Positions 1-9,992 of a stretch of 64,000 bases of DNA are shown in pieces. Source of the DNA: CALAGB01 sp963713965. Its GTDB lineage: Bacteria > Chloroflexota > Chloroflexia > Thermomicrobiales > Thermomicrobiaceae. The position numbers and the translations under genes were made by a program. Below the pieces are notes generated by a model. The model was not told the origin of the DNA and searched no databases. It worked only from the letters and a program-made list of their open reading frames with translations. The stretch spans positions 1,984,001 through 2,048,000 of the forward strand of contig OY970217.1 of NCBI GenBank assembly GCA_963713965.1, in the 5' to 3' direction. Every line of letters begins with the position of its first letter. The first letter of the stretch is position 1.

Positions 1-1084
1 GCTCCGGTAGGGTGGAAGAAGTGGATCGGTGCACTTCAACCGGCCTCTGACGGGCCACTACTGATCTCCTCGAAGGATAATTGCGTGACAGGAAACGGCG
101 ATTCAGGGTGCCTTACGATTGGCGGGTAGGCCATCTGGCGATGTTTGAGGACATCGTGGCCCAGTGGAATTCTCGCATAGGCCAGAAGACGGGCCAACTG
201 ATGAAACAACGCGCGAGGCCGCTCGTCCCAACACCCACCGGCGCATCATGCGCATCGACTTGCCGGCGACTGCCGCGTCAGACTCGTAAGCGAGAGCGTT
301 CTCGTTCACGCACCAACCGAATCATGTGTGCATAGCTGCGCGAATCTACCACCTTTGGCGTATTTACCTTCGCGTTCCGTGACGTAAAGTGAAGACGTGT
401 GAGGTGACGTTTTTCTCTGGATCGGACGTTACCTACACCACGTGACCCCGTCTGGCTCCTCCTGGACAGGGTTACGTGCCCGGGCGGACGCTCCGACCAA
501 CCCTCTTCGGAACGACGTCGCGTCTCCCGGGTCGTCGGCCCACCACCAACGACCAGTGTCGAATCTGACCGGTGTTTTCCTTCCGTAATACCTGTAGGAA
601 TTGTGATGGTGTGTACGCCTTTTGGCGTATTTCACTCGTCAATTCATGTCGTTAAGGTGGAGAACAAAGGCTTCGTGCAGTCCCTCGTGGATATTTCCGC
701 GAGTATCGAACTTTCCCGCAACGTTACGTCGGCCCGGCTACACTGACCGCCCCGACGTGGTGTTACCGGAATCTTCTCCTTGGGTAGTCAACGCGTGGTG
801 CGTTCATACGGGGTCCCCTCGGCCCGCACATGACCAGGTTTTCCTGATCCTTCGAGCCCACCTCGCACGAGAGTAACCCTATTAGGGTCAACCCAGGTTT
901 CCGCGGAAACAGACGGGACTGCGTTCCGGCATGTGTCGTTGTGTGACGACCACGTGGCAGACGCGTGTGCCGGAGTGTCTGCGTGAGGAGGTGGAGACCG
1001 AGGGATCCCGTGCTTCGGGCCCACGCGATCGACCAATGGGTCGGGCGTGGCTCCCATGATGATTATTGTAGGAGGAGACACTTC
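1..1084. other. Non-coding upstream region
   Basis: No convincing gene is visible in this 1.08 kb. The short open frames have no good ribosome site and no recognisable protein. A 13-bp palindrome, ACCCTA-T-TAGGGT, lies at 876-888, about 200 bp before the first gene, and could be an operator. A clear Shine-Dalgarno (AGGAGGAG, about 1070-1077) belongs to the gene that starts at 1085. The region may hold the promoter and a long leader of that gene. Confidence 0.5.
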
Positions 1085-3007
1085 ATGGACGACCCGAGGA
1101 TTCAGCAGCTCTATGATCAGGCGATCACGGGCAGGAGCACCCGGCGCCAGATCCTGAAACGGGCGGCCGCGCTTGGCCTGGCTGCCCCGGTAATCGCCGC
1201 CTTGCTCGCGGCTTGCGGCAGTTCCAACAATTCCACTCCGACGACGTCGGCTGCCTCAACCGGAACGAGCGCGGCGACCACACCGGCCAGCGGCGGCAGT
1301 GGCGGCGCGACACCGGAGTCCACCTCAGGCAGCACGGCAACGTCATCGACTCCCACGCAGGCGGCTTCCGGAGGTGGGACTCGAGGCCAGGGCGGTCAGC
1401 TGAAGCTTCTCTGGTGGGAAGCGCCGACCATCCTGAACTCGCACCTCTCTCAAGGCACGAAGGACTACGACGCCACTCGCCCGATCCTCGAACCTCTGGC
1501 CGACTTCGATCCTGACGGCAAAGTTGCGCCGATCCTGGCCGCTGAAGTTCCCAGCCTCGACAATGGTGGCGTTGCCCAGGACGGCATGAGTGTCACCTGG
1601 AAGCTGAAGCAGGGTGTCAAGTGGTCCGACGGCGAGGATTTCACTGCCGATGACGTCAAGTTCACCTACGACTACGTCTCCAATAAACAGACCGCGGCTA
1701 CCACATCGGCCAACTATGTGGTCATCGATTCGGTCGACGTGGTCGATCCGAATACGGTCAAGATCACCTTCAAGAAGCCGACTCCTGGTTGGTTTGGCGT
1801 CTTCTGCGGCGACTACGGGCGTATCCTGCCGCAGCACATCCTGAAAGACTCGATCGGCACCGCGGCGCGCAACGCACCCTTCAACCTCAAGCCGATTGGC
1901 ACGGGTCCATACAAAGTGGACGACTTCCAGCCCGGCGACCACGTCTCGTACTCGATCAACGAGAGTTTCCGCGATGCCAACAAGCCCTTCTTCAAGACGG
2001 TCGAGATGAAGGGCGGCGGCGATGCCACCAGTGCCGCACGTGCGGCCATCCAGACCGGCGAGATGGATTACGCCTGGAACCTGCAAGTTGAGTGGGGCGT
2101 GTTGCAGTCTCTCGCGGCCGACTCCAATCCGGGTGAAGTCAATATCTCTCCGGGTACCGGCATGGAGCGTATCCTGGTCAACCTGACCGATCCCAACCAA
2201 ACGGTCGACGGCCAGAAATCGCATCTGGGCACGCCGCATCCGTTCCAGGCAGATCTCAACGTACGCAAGGCCTACGCGTTGGCCATTCAGCGCGACGTCA
2301 TGGTCCAGCAGCTCTATGGCGACACGGGAACCGTCACCACCAACGTGCTGGTGGCGCCGCCAGCGTTCGTCTCCAAGAACACGAGCTGGAAGTTCGACAC
2401 CGATGCGGCCAACACGCTGCTCGATGATGCCGGTTGGGCCAAGGGTGGGAGCGTGCGCGCCAAGAACGGCGTGCAGATGAACATCACCTATCAGACGTCG
2501 GTCAACGGTCTGCGCCAGAAGGAGCAGGAGATCGTCAAACAGGGCTTCGCCCAGATCGGTGTAAATATCACCATCAAATCGATCGACGCCAGCGTCTACT
2601 TCTCGTCGGACGCCGGGAACGATCAGACGGCTTCCCACTTCTACGCGGACATTGAGATGTATACCAACGGCCCGACGACGCCGTATCCGCTCGACTACAT
2701 GGTCTCCTGGTGGGGTGATCCCACGAACATCCCCCAGAAGGAGAACAGCTGGGCGGGCGGTAACGTTGAACGCTGGCAGAGTGCCGACTACGACAAGGCG
2801 TACGCGTCGGCACAGACGGAGCTTGATCCGACGAAGCAGGCACCCCTCTTCATCACCATGAACGACCTGGTGGTCAATCAGATAGTGGAGATCCCGCTGG
2901 TGCAGCGGAACAACGTTCAGGGCGTGAACAAGAAGCTCAAGAACCTGAACCTGTCGCCGTGGGTGTCGCAGCTCTGGAACATCGAGAACTGGACGATGTC
3001 GAGCTAG
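1085..3007 (+). CDS. ABC transporter substrate-binding lipoprotein (family 5, peptide type)
   Basis: This 640-residue protein is an extracellular solute receptor of the SBP_bac_5 (oligopeptide/nickel-binding) family. The N-terminus has a twin-arginine-like motif (TRRQILKRAAALG), a hydrophobic stretch and a lipobox ending LLAAC, so it should be a membrane-anchored lipoprotein. A Thr/Ser/Gly/Ala linker of about 60 residues follows, then the binding domain with the usual family segments (WKLKQGVKWSDGEDFTADDV, then IGTGPYKV). I start it at ATG 1085 because of the strong AGGAGGAG just upstream; the frame stays open back to 965 but that part does not look like protein. It is a close paralogue of the gene at 3714. 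No permease or ATPase genes are nearby, so the substrate and partner are unknown. Confidence 0.93.
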   Translation: MDDPRIQQLYDQAITGRSTRRQILKRAAALGLAAPVIAALLAACGSSNNSTPTTSAASTGTSAATTPASGGSGGATPESTSGSTATSSTPTQAASGGGTRGQGGQLKLLWWEAPTILNSHLSQGTKDYDATRPILEPLADFDPDGKVAPILAAEVPSLDNGGVAQDGMSVTWKLKQGVKWSDGEDFTADDVKFTYDYVSNKQTAATTSANYVVIDSVDVVDPNTVKITFKKPTPGWFGVFCGDYGRILPQHILKDSIGTAARNAPFNLKPIGTGPYKVDDFQPGDHVSYSINESFRDANKPFFKTVEMKGGGDATSAARAAIQTGEMDYAWNLQVEWGVLQSLAADSNPGEVNISPGTGMERILVNLTDPNQTVDGQKSHLGTPHPFQADLNVRKAYALAIQRDVMVQQLYGDTGTVTTNVLVAPPAFVSKNTSWKFDTDAANTLLDDAGWAKGGSVRAKNGVQMNITYQTSVNGLRQKEQEIVKQGFAQIGVNITIKSIDASVYFSSDAGNDQTASHFYADIEMYTNGPTTPYPLDYMVSWWGDPTNIPQKENSWAGGNVERWQSADYDKAYASAQTELDPTKQAPLFITMNDLVVNQIVEIPLVQRNNVQGVNKKLKNLNLSPWVSQLWNIENWTMSS

Positions 3008-3070
3008 TCCAGACAGCCCCTCCTCGCGACGGCGGATTGTGCCCGTCGCGGTAGAAAACTGCCGAAACGG

Positions 3071-3102
3071 CAGAGGCTCCACCAATCGCGGTGGGGCCTC
3101 TG
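3071..3102 (+). terminator. Terminator hairpin after first binding protein
   Basis: A 13-bp stem (CAGAGGC-T-CCACC against GGTGG-G-GCCTCTG, one G-U pair) with a 6-nt loop begins 64 bp after the stop codon. The T-rich tail is weak (TTCG). Confidence 0.7.
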
Positions 3103-3713
3103 TTCGTGCCCGTCATCCCGAATAGAGCCTGATCTGTGCGAAAATCACCCCTCCGACTTTGCGTTGCCGCCATTATGGCAGTCACAGAGAGCGTTAAGAG
3201 CTCGGCATGAAACCAGCCGATTCAGCACAATCGCCTTTGAGGTATGGATGATGCGGAAGCCATCAAGGCAATTGCGTGCCGATTCGGGTCCGCAAGCAAT
3301 CTGAACCGATGAAGCGCGACTCATGCGCGTGAGCCGCGACGTCCCGCCTCAGAGAGTGCTTCTTCACGCTGCTGGATGCGCTTGGGGAAGTATCGACTTC
3401 TTTAACTATGGAGGTACCGCGTTCCTGTCTACATAACAATCATGGGCAACCTTCAGCCCCGACTCAAACCAAATCATTCAGGTCGAATCTCTGCGACATA
3501 ACCCATCAGCGGAGTGCGCCAGCGGGTCTTCGTCCCCGGAACAGTCGCTCCGCGATTCGGCACGCCGTGAATAAGGAGACGTGCTGCAGCGGCACGCAGA
3601 CGAAAGCCAAATCGGTCGGCAAGGGCTGATCGAAGAGGTGAGGAGGAGATGGTCTCTCGTCGACTCGCTCACGGACAGACCATCGAGAGTAAACGCTAGA
3701 GGAGTTTCTTTTC
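3103..3713. other. Intergenic region between the two binding-protein genes
   Basis: About 610 bp with no supported gene. The only clear signal is the ribosome site AGAGGAG about 10 nt before ATG 3714. The second binding-protein gene probably has its own promoter here, because a terminator closes the first gene. Confidence 0.5.
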
Positions 3714-5591
3714 ATGGATACTCAACGGGCTCAACAACTGTATGAAAACACACTCGGCGGTGCGCTCAACCGGAGGCAGGTATTGAAGCGCGCCGCCGCT
3801 CTGGGCTTGAGCGCACCGGCCATCGCCGCACTCGTGGCCGCCTGTGGTGGGGGTGGCAACTCGACGACCACGTCGTCCACCTCAACCACGTCTTCAGGCG
3901 CCGGCGGCGGCACGGGAACCCCCTCCTCGGGCTCGGGTTCCACGCCAGGAACCGGCTCGACAGCCGCGGCCGGACGAGCCAAGGGGGGCGATCTCAAGCT
4001 CCTTTGGTGGCAGGCGCCGACGATTCTGAACTCGCACCTCTCGCAGGGGACCAAGGATTTTGACGCCTCCCGTCCAATCCTCGAGCCGCTGGCCGACTTC
4101 GATAAAGATGGCAATCCCGTCCCGATTCTGGCCGCCGAGATCCCCAGCCTGGACAACAGCGGCGTCTCCAAAGACGGTTTGAGCGTTACCTGGAAGCTCA
4201 AGCAAAACGTCACCTGGTCTGACGGCCAGCCCTTCACAGCGGAGGACGTCAAGTTCACCTATGAGTACGTCAGTAACCCCGACACCTCCGCCACAACGGC
4301 TGGCAACTACGTGGTGATCGACTCGGTCGAGGCGGTGGACCAAAATACGGTCAAGATCAACTTCAAGAACCCGACGCCGGGTTGGTTCGGCGTCTTCTGC
4401 GGCGACTATGGGCGCATCCTACCGCAGCACATCCTGAAGGATGCGGTCGGGGCCAACGCACGCAACGCGCCGTTCAATCTGAAGCCCGTCGGTACCGGTC
4501 CGTATGTCGTCTCCGACTTCCAGGCGGGTGACCACGTTTACTACGCCATCAACGACAAGTACCGGGATGCGGGTAAGCCGTTCTTCAAGACGGTCAACCT
4601 CAAGGGTGGTGGCGATGCGACCAGTGCGGCGCGTGCGGCTATCCAGACTGGTGAGGTCGACTTCTCCTGGAACCTGCAGGTTGAGGCTGACGTCCTCACG
4701 TCCCTCTCCGGTCCCGGACGCATGGACGTGATCCCGGGCGTCAGCGTTGAACGTGTCCTGATCAACATGACCGACCCCAATCAGACGGTCGACGGTCAGA
4801 AGTCGCACCTGGGCACGCCGCATCCTTTCCAGTCGGATCAGAAGGTGCGGCAGGCCTATGCGCTCGCTGTACAGCGCGATGTGCTGGTCAAACAGCTCTA
4901 TGGGCCGGCCGGTTCGACGACCTCGAACATCCTGGTCGCGCCGACCGATTTCATCTCCAAGAACACGAGCTGGAAGTACGACACCGATGCGGCCAACAAG
5001 CTGTTGGACGACGCCGGTTGGACCAAGAACGGGAACACGCGCGCCAAGAACGGCGTGCAGATGAAGATCATCTACTCGACCTCGGTCAACGATCTACGTC
5101 AGAAAGAGCAGGAGATCGTCAAACAGGGTCTCACGCAGATCGGGATCGACGTAACGCTGAAGACGGTCGACGCCAGTGTCTTCTTCTCGTCGGACGCCGG
5201 AAACGTCGATACCGCGGCCCACTTCTACGTCGACATCGAGATGTACACCAACGGGCCGACGATCCCGTACCCGTTAGATTACATGGTCTCCTGGTGGGGT
5301 GCTCCCTCGAACATTCCGCAGAAGGAGAACAATTGGGCCGGCAACAACTACGAGCGCTGGCAGAACGCCGACTTCGATAAGGCCTACACCGACGCTCAGA
5401 CGCAGCTCGATACCTCCAAGCAGCCGGACCTCTTCATTCAGATGAACGATCTGGTCGTCAATCAGGTGGTCGAGATCCCGTTGGTGCTGCGGAATACCGT
5501 CTCCGGCGTCAACCAGAAGCTACAGAACCTGAACCTGTCGCCATGGGTATCGAACCTGTGGAACCTGGAGAATTGGACGATGTCGAGCTAG
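3714..5591 (+). CDS. ABC transporter substrate-binding lipoprotein, paralogue of preceding gene
   Basis: This 625-residue protein has the same build as the 1085 gene: twin-arginine-like motif (NRRQVLKRAAALG), lipobox ending LVAAC, a Gly/Ser/Thr-rich linker, and an SBP_bac_5 domain. Long stretches are identical or nearly so between the two, including the C-terminal NWTMSS, which shows a tandem duplication. The differences are spread through the domain, so the two may have come to bind different ligands. ATG 3714 has AGAGGAG upstream. Each gene has its own terminator, so they are separate transcription units. No transporter membrane subunits are near. Confidence 0.93.
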   Translation: MDTQRAQQLYENTLGGALNRRQVLKRAAALGLSAPAIAALVAACGGGGNSTTTSSTSTTSSGAGGGTGTPSSGSGSTPGTGSTAAAGRAKGGDLKLLWWQAPTILNSHLSQGTKDFDASRPILEPLADFDKDGNPVPILAAEIPSLDNSGVSKDGLSVTWKLKQNVTWSDGQPFTAEDVKFTYEYVSNPDTSATTAGNYVVIDSVEAVDQNTVKINFKNPTPGWFGVFCGDYGRILPQHILKDAVGANARNAPFNLKPVGTGPYVVSDFQAGDHVYYAINDKYRDAGKPFFKTVNLKGGGDATSAARAAIQTGEVDFSWNLQVEADVLTSLSGPGRMDVIPGVSVERVLINMTDPNQTVDGQKSHLGTPHPFQSDQKVRQAYALAVQRDVLVKQLYGPAGSTTSNILVAPTDFISKNTSWKYDTDAANKLLDDAGWTKNGNTRAKNGVQMKIIYSTSVNDLRQKEQEIVKQGLTQIGIDVTLKTVDASVFFSSDAGNVDTAAHFYVDIEMYTNGPTIPYPLDYMVSWWGAPSNIPQKENNWAGNNYERWQNADFDKAYTDAQTQLDTSKQPDLFIQMNDLVVNQVVEIPLVLRNTVSGVNQKLQNLNLSPWVSNLWNLENWTMSS

Positions 5592-5610
5592 CATGACGCT
5601 GCTGACAAAG

Positions 5611-5642
5611 GGTGGAGGGTCATCACACCCTCCACCTTTTCT
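5611..5642 (+). terminator. Rho-independent terminator
   Basis: A perfect 10-bp stem, GGTGGAGGGT with ACCCTCCACC, closes a 6-nt loop (CATCAC) and is followed directly by TTTTCTCTT. It lies 20 bp after the stop of the second binding protein. Confidence 0.9.
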
Positions 5643-5728
5643 CTTCCGCGTGATCGCATGGACTCATCCGATCCATGGCGAGATACCATTCCGTCGTTTG
5701 ACGTATGTAGCCGTCACGAGGAGTGGAT

Positions 5729-6721
5729 TTGCTGCACAGCCGCCCGGCGGATGACGCTATCCGCGCGTTCGTCGCTGATCTCTTCCCCACGACTCCGCCG
5801 TTCGTCGAACCGGTCGCCGGCGGGGTCTCGACGCACGTCTACCGACTGCGATCGCGGGACGATGTCTTCTACCTGCGTGTGCTTCCGGAGATCGGCGCGC
5901 GCTTTAGCCCGGAAGCGGACGCGCACCGGCTGATGCACGAACGCGGAGCGCGCGTGCCCGAGATCCTCTTCATTGAAGATCACAACCCTCTGCTGCAGCG
6001 CTCGGTCATGATCACCAGCGCGATCAAGGGTGCGCCGGTGACGGAGAGTTCGCTGGGACCGAATGCCCTACGCGCCGTCATGCTTGAAGCTGGACGGGAT
6101 CTGGCGCGCATCAACAGTGTTCGCGTTGCTGGGTTCGGATGGATCCAGCGCTACGGCATGACGCAGGCCGGTCTGCGTGGCGAGCACCCCACCGAACGCA
6201 CCTTCGTTCATGCCATTCAGCAGGAGATCCTGCCGCTGCTCGATCGACTCGAACTGTGTTCGGACGAAATCCGTGCGGCTCACGGGCTCCTGCGACAACC
6301 CCTCGGCGATCTCAATGTCACTGCCTGCCTGGCGCATGGTGACTTCGACTGCTCCCACATCTACCAGCATGACGGTCGTTACAGCGGGATCATCGACTTC
6401 GGAGAGATCCGTGGTGCCAACGCCTGGTACGACCTGGCCCATTTCCGCCCGCACGACGGAGAGCAGATGCCGCCGGTGTTCCCTTGGCTGCTGGACGGCT
6501 ACGCCTCGGTCAACCCGCTGCCGCAGGAAATCGACGAGCAGCTGCGTACCTGGAGTCTGCTGATTGGCTTGCGAGCGCTGGCGCGCAGCGTCGCGAAGGG
6601 CGCGCACCGGAGAGGACGCGCGTCGACATTTGAGGGCGGCCATCCGGCGCGATCTCCACGCGTTGCCGCACGCGACTGGGCGATGAGATTCGAGCCCACT
6701 CCAGCCAGCACCGCATATTGA
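5729..6721 (+). CDS. APH-like phosphotransferase family protein
   Basis: This protein of about 330 residues has the aminoglycoside-phosphotransferase/choline-kinase fold. The N-lobe carries the usual opening with a beta strand and lysine-poor loop. The catalytic region reads LAHGDFDCSHIY and then GIIDFGE, which match the HGD catalytic loop and the metal-binding DFG/DFE-type motif. The Asn that normally ends the catalytic loop (HGDxxxxN) is His here. The substrate cannot be told; family members phosphorylate antibiotics, homoserine, choline and other small molecules. A GAGGAG at 5718-5723 sits 5 nt before TTG 5729; a GTG at 5723 in the same frame overlaps it and is less likely. Confidence 0.8.
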   Translation: MLHSRPADDAIRAFVADLFPTTPPFVEPVAGGVSTHVYRLRSRDDVFYLRVLPEIGARFSPEADAHRLMHERGARVPEILFIEDHNPLLQRSVMITSAIKGAPVTESSLGPNALRAVMLEAGRDLARINSVRVAGFGWIQRYGMTQAGLRGEHPTERTFVHAIQQEILPLLDRLELCSDEIRAAHGLLRQPLGDLNVTACLAHGDFDCSHIYQHDGRYSGIIDFGEIRGANAWYDLAHFRPHDGEQMPPVFPWLLDGYASVNPLPQEIDEQLRTWSLLIGLRALARSVAKGAHRRGRASTFEGGHPARSPRVAARDWAMRFEPTPASTAY

Positions 6722-6774
6722 CATGACAACTCGTGGCTGTTACCGTGAGTTCGTGACATTTCAGGAGGAATTGA

Positions 6775-7476
6775 TTGACATCTCATACCGGCATCACGCC
6801 CGACCAGCCGTTGAACGTGGCTGCGTACGCCGCCATCAAGCGAGACATCGTCCGTTGCGAGCTCAATCCGGGCGACCTGGAAACCGAGACCGGGCTGGCT
6901 GGTCGTTACGGCGTTGGTCGAGCGGCGGTGCGCTCAGCCCTGAACCGCCTTTTTCAGGAGGGGCTGGTACAACCGGTGCCGCGCCAGGGGTATCGCATCA
7001 CGCCGATCACCCTCAAGACGGTGCGCGATCTCTTTGCCGTACGGGTCCTGCTGGAGCCGGAGGCCGCCCGCTTGGCCGCGGCCCAGGCCGGTCCGTCCGA
7101 GCTCGAACGGCTAGCGGAGCTGTGCGATGCGGCGCGTTATCAGTTGGGTGATTCGGCCAGCGCCGAGGAGTTCTTGCGGTTGAATACCGCCTTCCACGTC
7201 GGGATCGCTCGCGCCTCTGGCAATGAGCGCCTGGCCGGCATCATCGCCAGCCTCCTCGATGAAATGGAGCGGCTCTTCCACCTCGGGTTGATGCTGCGTG
7301 ATCGCAACGATGAGATGTATCACGAGCATCACGACCTGGTTGATGCCCTCACGGCGGGCGACGGCGAGCGCGCGGCGCGCGTAGTGGTCGAGCAGATCGA
7401 GGCCGCGCGCACCATGGTGACCGACGCGCTTCTCTCCAGTGACAGCATCTTGACGGTGAATCTGGCGGCCGATTAG
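6775..7476 (+). CDS. GntR-family transcriptional regulator (FCD/FadR type)
   Basis: This 233-residue regulator has an N-terminal winged helix-turn-helix (about residues 15-75, with RYGVGRAAVRSALNRLFQEG) and a C-terminal all-helical FCD domain that binds a small ligand, usually an organic acid. FCD metal-ligand-like histidines appear in FHVGIAR and in EHHDLVDAL. The start is TTG, preceded by AGGAGGAATTGA. It lies between an APH-like kinase gene and a dioxygenase-like gene on the same strand and may regulate one of them. The operator is unknown. Confidence 0.9.
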   Translation: MTSHTGITPDQPLNVAAYAAIKRDIVRCELNPGDLETETGLAGRYGVGRAAVRSALNRLFQEGLVQPVPRQGYRITPITLKTVRDLFAVRVLLEPEAARLAAAQAGPSELERLAELCDAARYQLGDSASAEEFLRLNTAFHVGIARASGNERLAGIIASLLDEMERLFHLGLMLRDRNDEMYHEHHDLVDALTAGDGERAARVVVEQIEAARTMVTDALLSSDSILTVNLAAD

Positions 7477-7530
7477 TCCGTCACCAAAACGAAGCGTGGG
7501 CGCTAACCGCCCAGCAGAAGGGAGTCCGCG

Positions 7531-8085
7531 ATGGCTATGACACCGACCGTGATGAGCCCGGTCCTCACTTCGCTGATCGAATCGATCCGTGAGGTGGTGA
7601 GGTCGGGCGTTGATGACGCACGGGTGGCCCAGCACGTGGCAGACCTGCTTCAGCCCTGTCTCGGCGGGGGCTCCTTTTTGACCGAGGCGCAGCGCGAGCC
7701 GGATCCGAACCACTACCGCCAGCACGTCCTCCACGTGGAGGAAGACGGCAGCTTCTCGATTGTCGCCCTCGTCTGGCTGCCCGGCCAGGAGACCCCGATT
7801 CACGATCACGTCTCCTGGTGTGTCGTCGGCGTGCACGAAGGGCAAGAGTACGAGACGCATTACCAGGTGGCGAAGCATGAAGACGGCGAAAGCTGGCTGG
7901 TGGAGGATGGCCAGTCGGTCAACCCGCCCGGTTCGACTGCGGCGCTGACGCCACCCGGCGATATCCACAAAGTCGTCAACAATGGACAGAATCTCGCGAT
8001 CTCGCTGCACATCTACGGCGCCGACATCGGCAAGCTCGGTTCGAGCATCCGTCGCCGCTACGACCTGCCGGTGCGGGCGGGCTAA
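7531..8085 (+). CDS. Cysteine dioxygenase-like cupin protein
   Basis: This 184-residue protein belongs to the cysteine dioxygenase branch of the cupins, mononuclear iron enzymes that oxidise thiols such as cysteine or 3-mercaptopropionate to sulfinates. The metal histidines are visible in PIHDHVSWCVVGV (His-x-His) and in PPGDIHKV (third His). The length fits the family. AAGGGAG upstream supports ATG 7531. Which thiol it uses cannot be decided by eye. Confidence 0.82.
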   Translation: MAMTPTVMSPVLTSLIESIREVVRSGVDDARVAQHVADLLQPCLGGGSFLTEAQREPDPNHYRQHVLHVEEDGSFSIVALVWLPGQETPIHDHVSWCVVGVHEGQEYETHYQVAKHEDGESWLVEDGQSVNPPGSTAALTPPGDIHKVVNNGQNLAISLHIYGADIGKLGSSIRRRYDLPVRAG

Positions 8086-8154
8086 GGCCTTTTAGCAGCC
8101 GACGGACGTGCCGCGTCGCATGAGTCCTGTCCGATTCCAGAAAGGGATCGACCC

Positions 8155-9072
8155 ATGAGCCTACGCGCGCGGCCCTGTTCCGGTCCGGCCGATCTGGCCG
8201 GTATCATCGAGCTTCTGCTCGCCTGTCAGCTTCACGGTTACGCCGAAGCCGAGCTCCGCTCGATCGAGCTTCGGGTTTTCCTCAACAACCCCGCGTTGGA
8301 CGTCAATCGACTGACCCTCCTCCTTGAGGATGGTGAGCCGCTGCCTGCCGCCTTCGCCGTCCTGTGGCAGGGTCGCTATCTCGGAATGCTGGTGCGCCCC
8401 GATCAGCGTGGACGGCTTGAAACGCGCGTGATCGAATGGGCCGTCGAGCAGGCGCGTGCCTCAGACTGGCCGAGCGGGCGGCAGCCGACGTTGACGGCGC
8501 TGTGTCGCGACGACGACGCGCTGAGTCGCGAAATATATGAGAGTATCGGCTTTTCGCTCCGGGATCTCGAGCTGCGCATGGTCCGTGACCTGCATGAGCC
8601 GATTCCAGAGCCCACGTTCCCCGAAGGCTTCACCCTGCGCACGCTCGATTCCACGACGGAGCTGAAAGACTGGCTACGGCTTTACAGTAACGAGATCGGG
8701 GACCGCGCCCCGATTCTGGAGCGCTGGCGACGTACGCGCGATGATGAGGACCACGACCAATCGCTCGATCTGGTGGCGGTTGATCAATCAGGAAAGCTGG
8801 CCGCCATGTGCTACTGCTCCATCCCGTCGATCGAAACCGCTCGGAATGAAGTCAAGGAAGGGCGGACCGAGCCGATCGCCGTCGCCGAGCCCTACCGGCG
8901 GCGCGGTCTGGGCCGAGCCATGGTCCTGAGCGGTCTGAATCTGCTGAAAGAACGCGGAATGGATCAGGTGCTCCTCACCACCGAATCGGACAATCTACCG
9001 GCGCATCGGCTGTATGAATCACTCGGCTATCGGGTCACGTACAACGCCTGCTGGTACGTGAAGCCGATCTAA
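8155..9072 (+). CDS. GNAT-family N-acetyltransferase (two GNAT domains)
   Basis: This 305-residue protein appears to be a tandem GNAT, as in mycothiol synthase-type enzymes. The C-terminal half has the acetyl-CoA-binding pattern EPYRRRGLGRAMV followed by NLPAHRLYESLGY. The N-terminal half has a weaker copy (MLVRPDQRGRLETRVIEWAVE, then SREIYESIGF) and may be degenerate. The acceptor is unknown. AGAAAGGGA upstream supports ATG 8155. Confidence 0.83.
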   Translation: MSLRARPCSGPADLAGIIELLLACQLHGYAEAELRSIELRVFLNNPALDVNRLTLLLEDGEPLPAAFAVLWQGRYLGMLVRPDQRGRLETRVIEWAVEQARASDWPSGRQPTLTALCRDDDALSREIYESIGFSLRDLELRMVRDLHEPIPEPTFPEGFTLRTLDSTTELKDWLRLYSNEIGDRAPILERWRRTRDDEDHDQSLDLVAVDQSGKLAAMCYCSIPSIETARNEVKEGRTEPIAVAEPYRRRGLGRAMVLSGLNLLKERGMDQVLLTTESDNLPAHRLYESLGYRVTYNACWYVKPI

Positions 9073-9182
9073 GACAGTCCGTACGGGCGACAGGGGTATC
9101 CGCGTGCGGGTCATCGTCCAAGACATGGTGCAGCGACACTTGTCGGCACTTCCTGCAAATCTCTCCATGTGAGAATCAGATG

Positions 9183-9211
9183 TTGCACATACGCGATTGC
9201 GACGCTAGGAT
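9183..9211 (+). promoter_or_regulatory. Likely sigma-70 promoter
   Basis: TTGCAC, a 17-bp spacer and TAGGAT form a plausible -35/-10 pair upstream of the small exported-protein gene that starts at 9276. Confidence 0.45.
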
Positions 9212-9275
9212 GCTCCTGGCAAGATCGTAACGTTTTTGTTCATTGGGCGATCGCGCTGGATTGTGTGGAGACAAC

Positions 9276-9992
9276 GTGCGGAGCCGCCGAAACACCACCA
9301 TACTCGGGGCCATCATCGCGGTACTGCTGATTTTCGGCGCGTTCAGTTGGGGACAGCCGAATGGCGGGGTGACCGATCCTTTGCAGCTCGCGAGCCAGTC
9401 TGGTGCCGTCTCAGGACAGGTGCAAATGATTCACGCGCCGAATGAGATGTTCGGCTGTAAGCATCTCTGTCCGCCATCAGGGTGGTTCTGGGCCTCGCCC
9501 GACAGCGCTGTGATGATCTATCCGACGAATGCCCAAACCGGCCAACTGGACACTGGCAGCTTTTCCTGGGACGTCGTAGTGGAGTTTGATGGAAAGTGGT
9601 ACGACATTGCGGGCGGCGGGGCGACGACGGTGGGCAACGCCGCGTCAATAGGCTCGCTCGTCAGTTACGTCAGCCAGCCGATCCCCGCTTCGTCGCTCAG
9701 CTTTCGTTACGGCATCAGGTCGGGCTACGTCCTGACAGTCGGACAGTCTCTCACCCCATCGGCATGGTCGGCGGATCTCCAGTATGACACAGGGCAGACG
9801 ATCCACCAGCCCCTCATTGTGAGTAAGGACGGCGCAACGGCGCCATTTGGCGTCGTCGCCAAAGCCAAGACGCTCTGTTCGATTCGACTTTTTGACCAAA
9901 ACGGGGCGTTACTTCAGCAACTCGATGCGCAGAGCGATACACATTTGGCGTTCGACATTCAGCGCTACGCGCCGGGAAGCTGTGGATCTTAA
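9276..9992 (+). CDS. Hypothetical protein with N-terminal membrane anchor
   Basis: This 238-residue protein is not recognised. It has a basic N-terminus (RSRRNTT), one hydrophobic segment (about residues 8-25) and an exported domain rich in beta-type sequence, with cysteines in FGCKHLCPPSGW, KTLCSI and GSCGS. It is probably anchored outside the membrane. GTG 9276 is chosen because TGGAG lies 5 nt upstream; a TTG at 9243 is also in frame. Its stop overlaps by 4 nt the stop of the convergent gene at 9989. Confidence 0.6.
   Translation: MRSRRNTTILGAIIAVLLIFGAFSWGQPNGGVTDPLQLASQSGAVSGQVQMIHAPNEMFGCKHLCPPSGWFWASPDSAVMIYPTNAQTGQLDTGSFSWDVVVEFDGKWYDIAGGGATTVGNAASIGSLVSYVSQPIPASSLSFRYGIRSGYVLTVGQSLTPSAWSADLQYDTGQTIHQPLIVSKDGATAPFGVVAKAKTLCSIRLFDQNGALLQQLDAQSDTHLAFDIQRYAPGSCGS

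Noticed and set aside
81..876. Several short frames upstream of the first gene
   Set aside because: Arg/Ser-rich translations typical of non-coding high-GC DNA; no ribosome sites.
1343..3085. A 580-codon open frame antisense to the first binding-protein gene
   Set aside because: It is a shadow of a high-GC gene: no ribosome site, no family features, Arg/Leu/Val-rich filler. The sense frame is a clear SBP_bac_5 protein.
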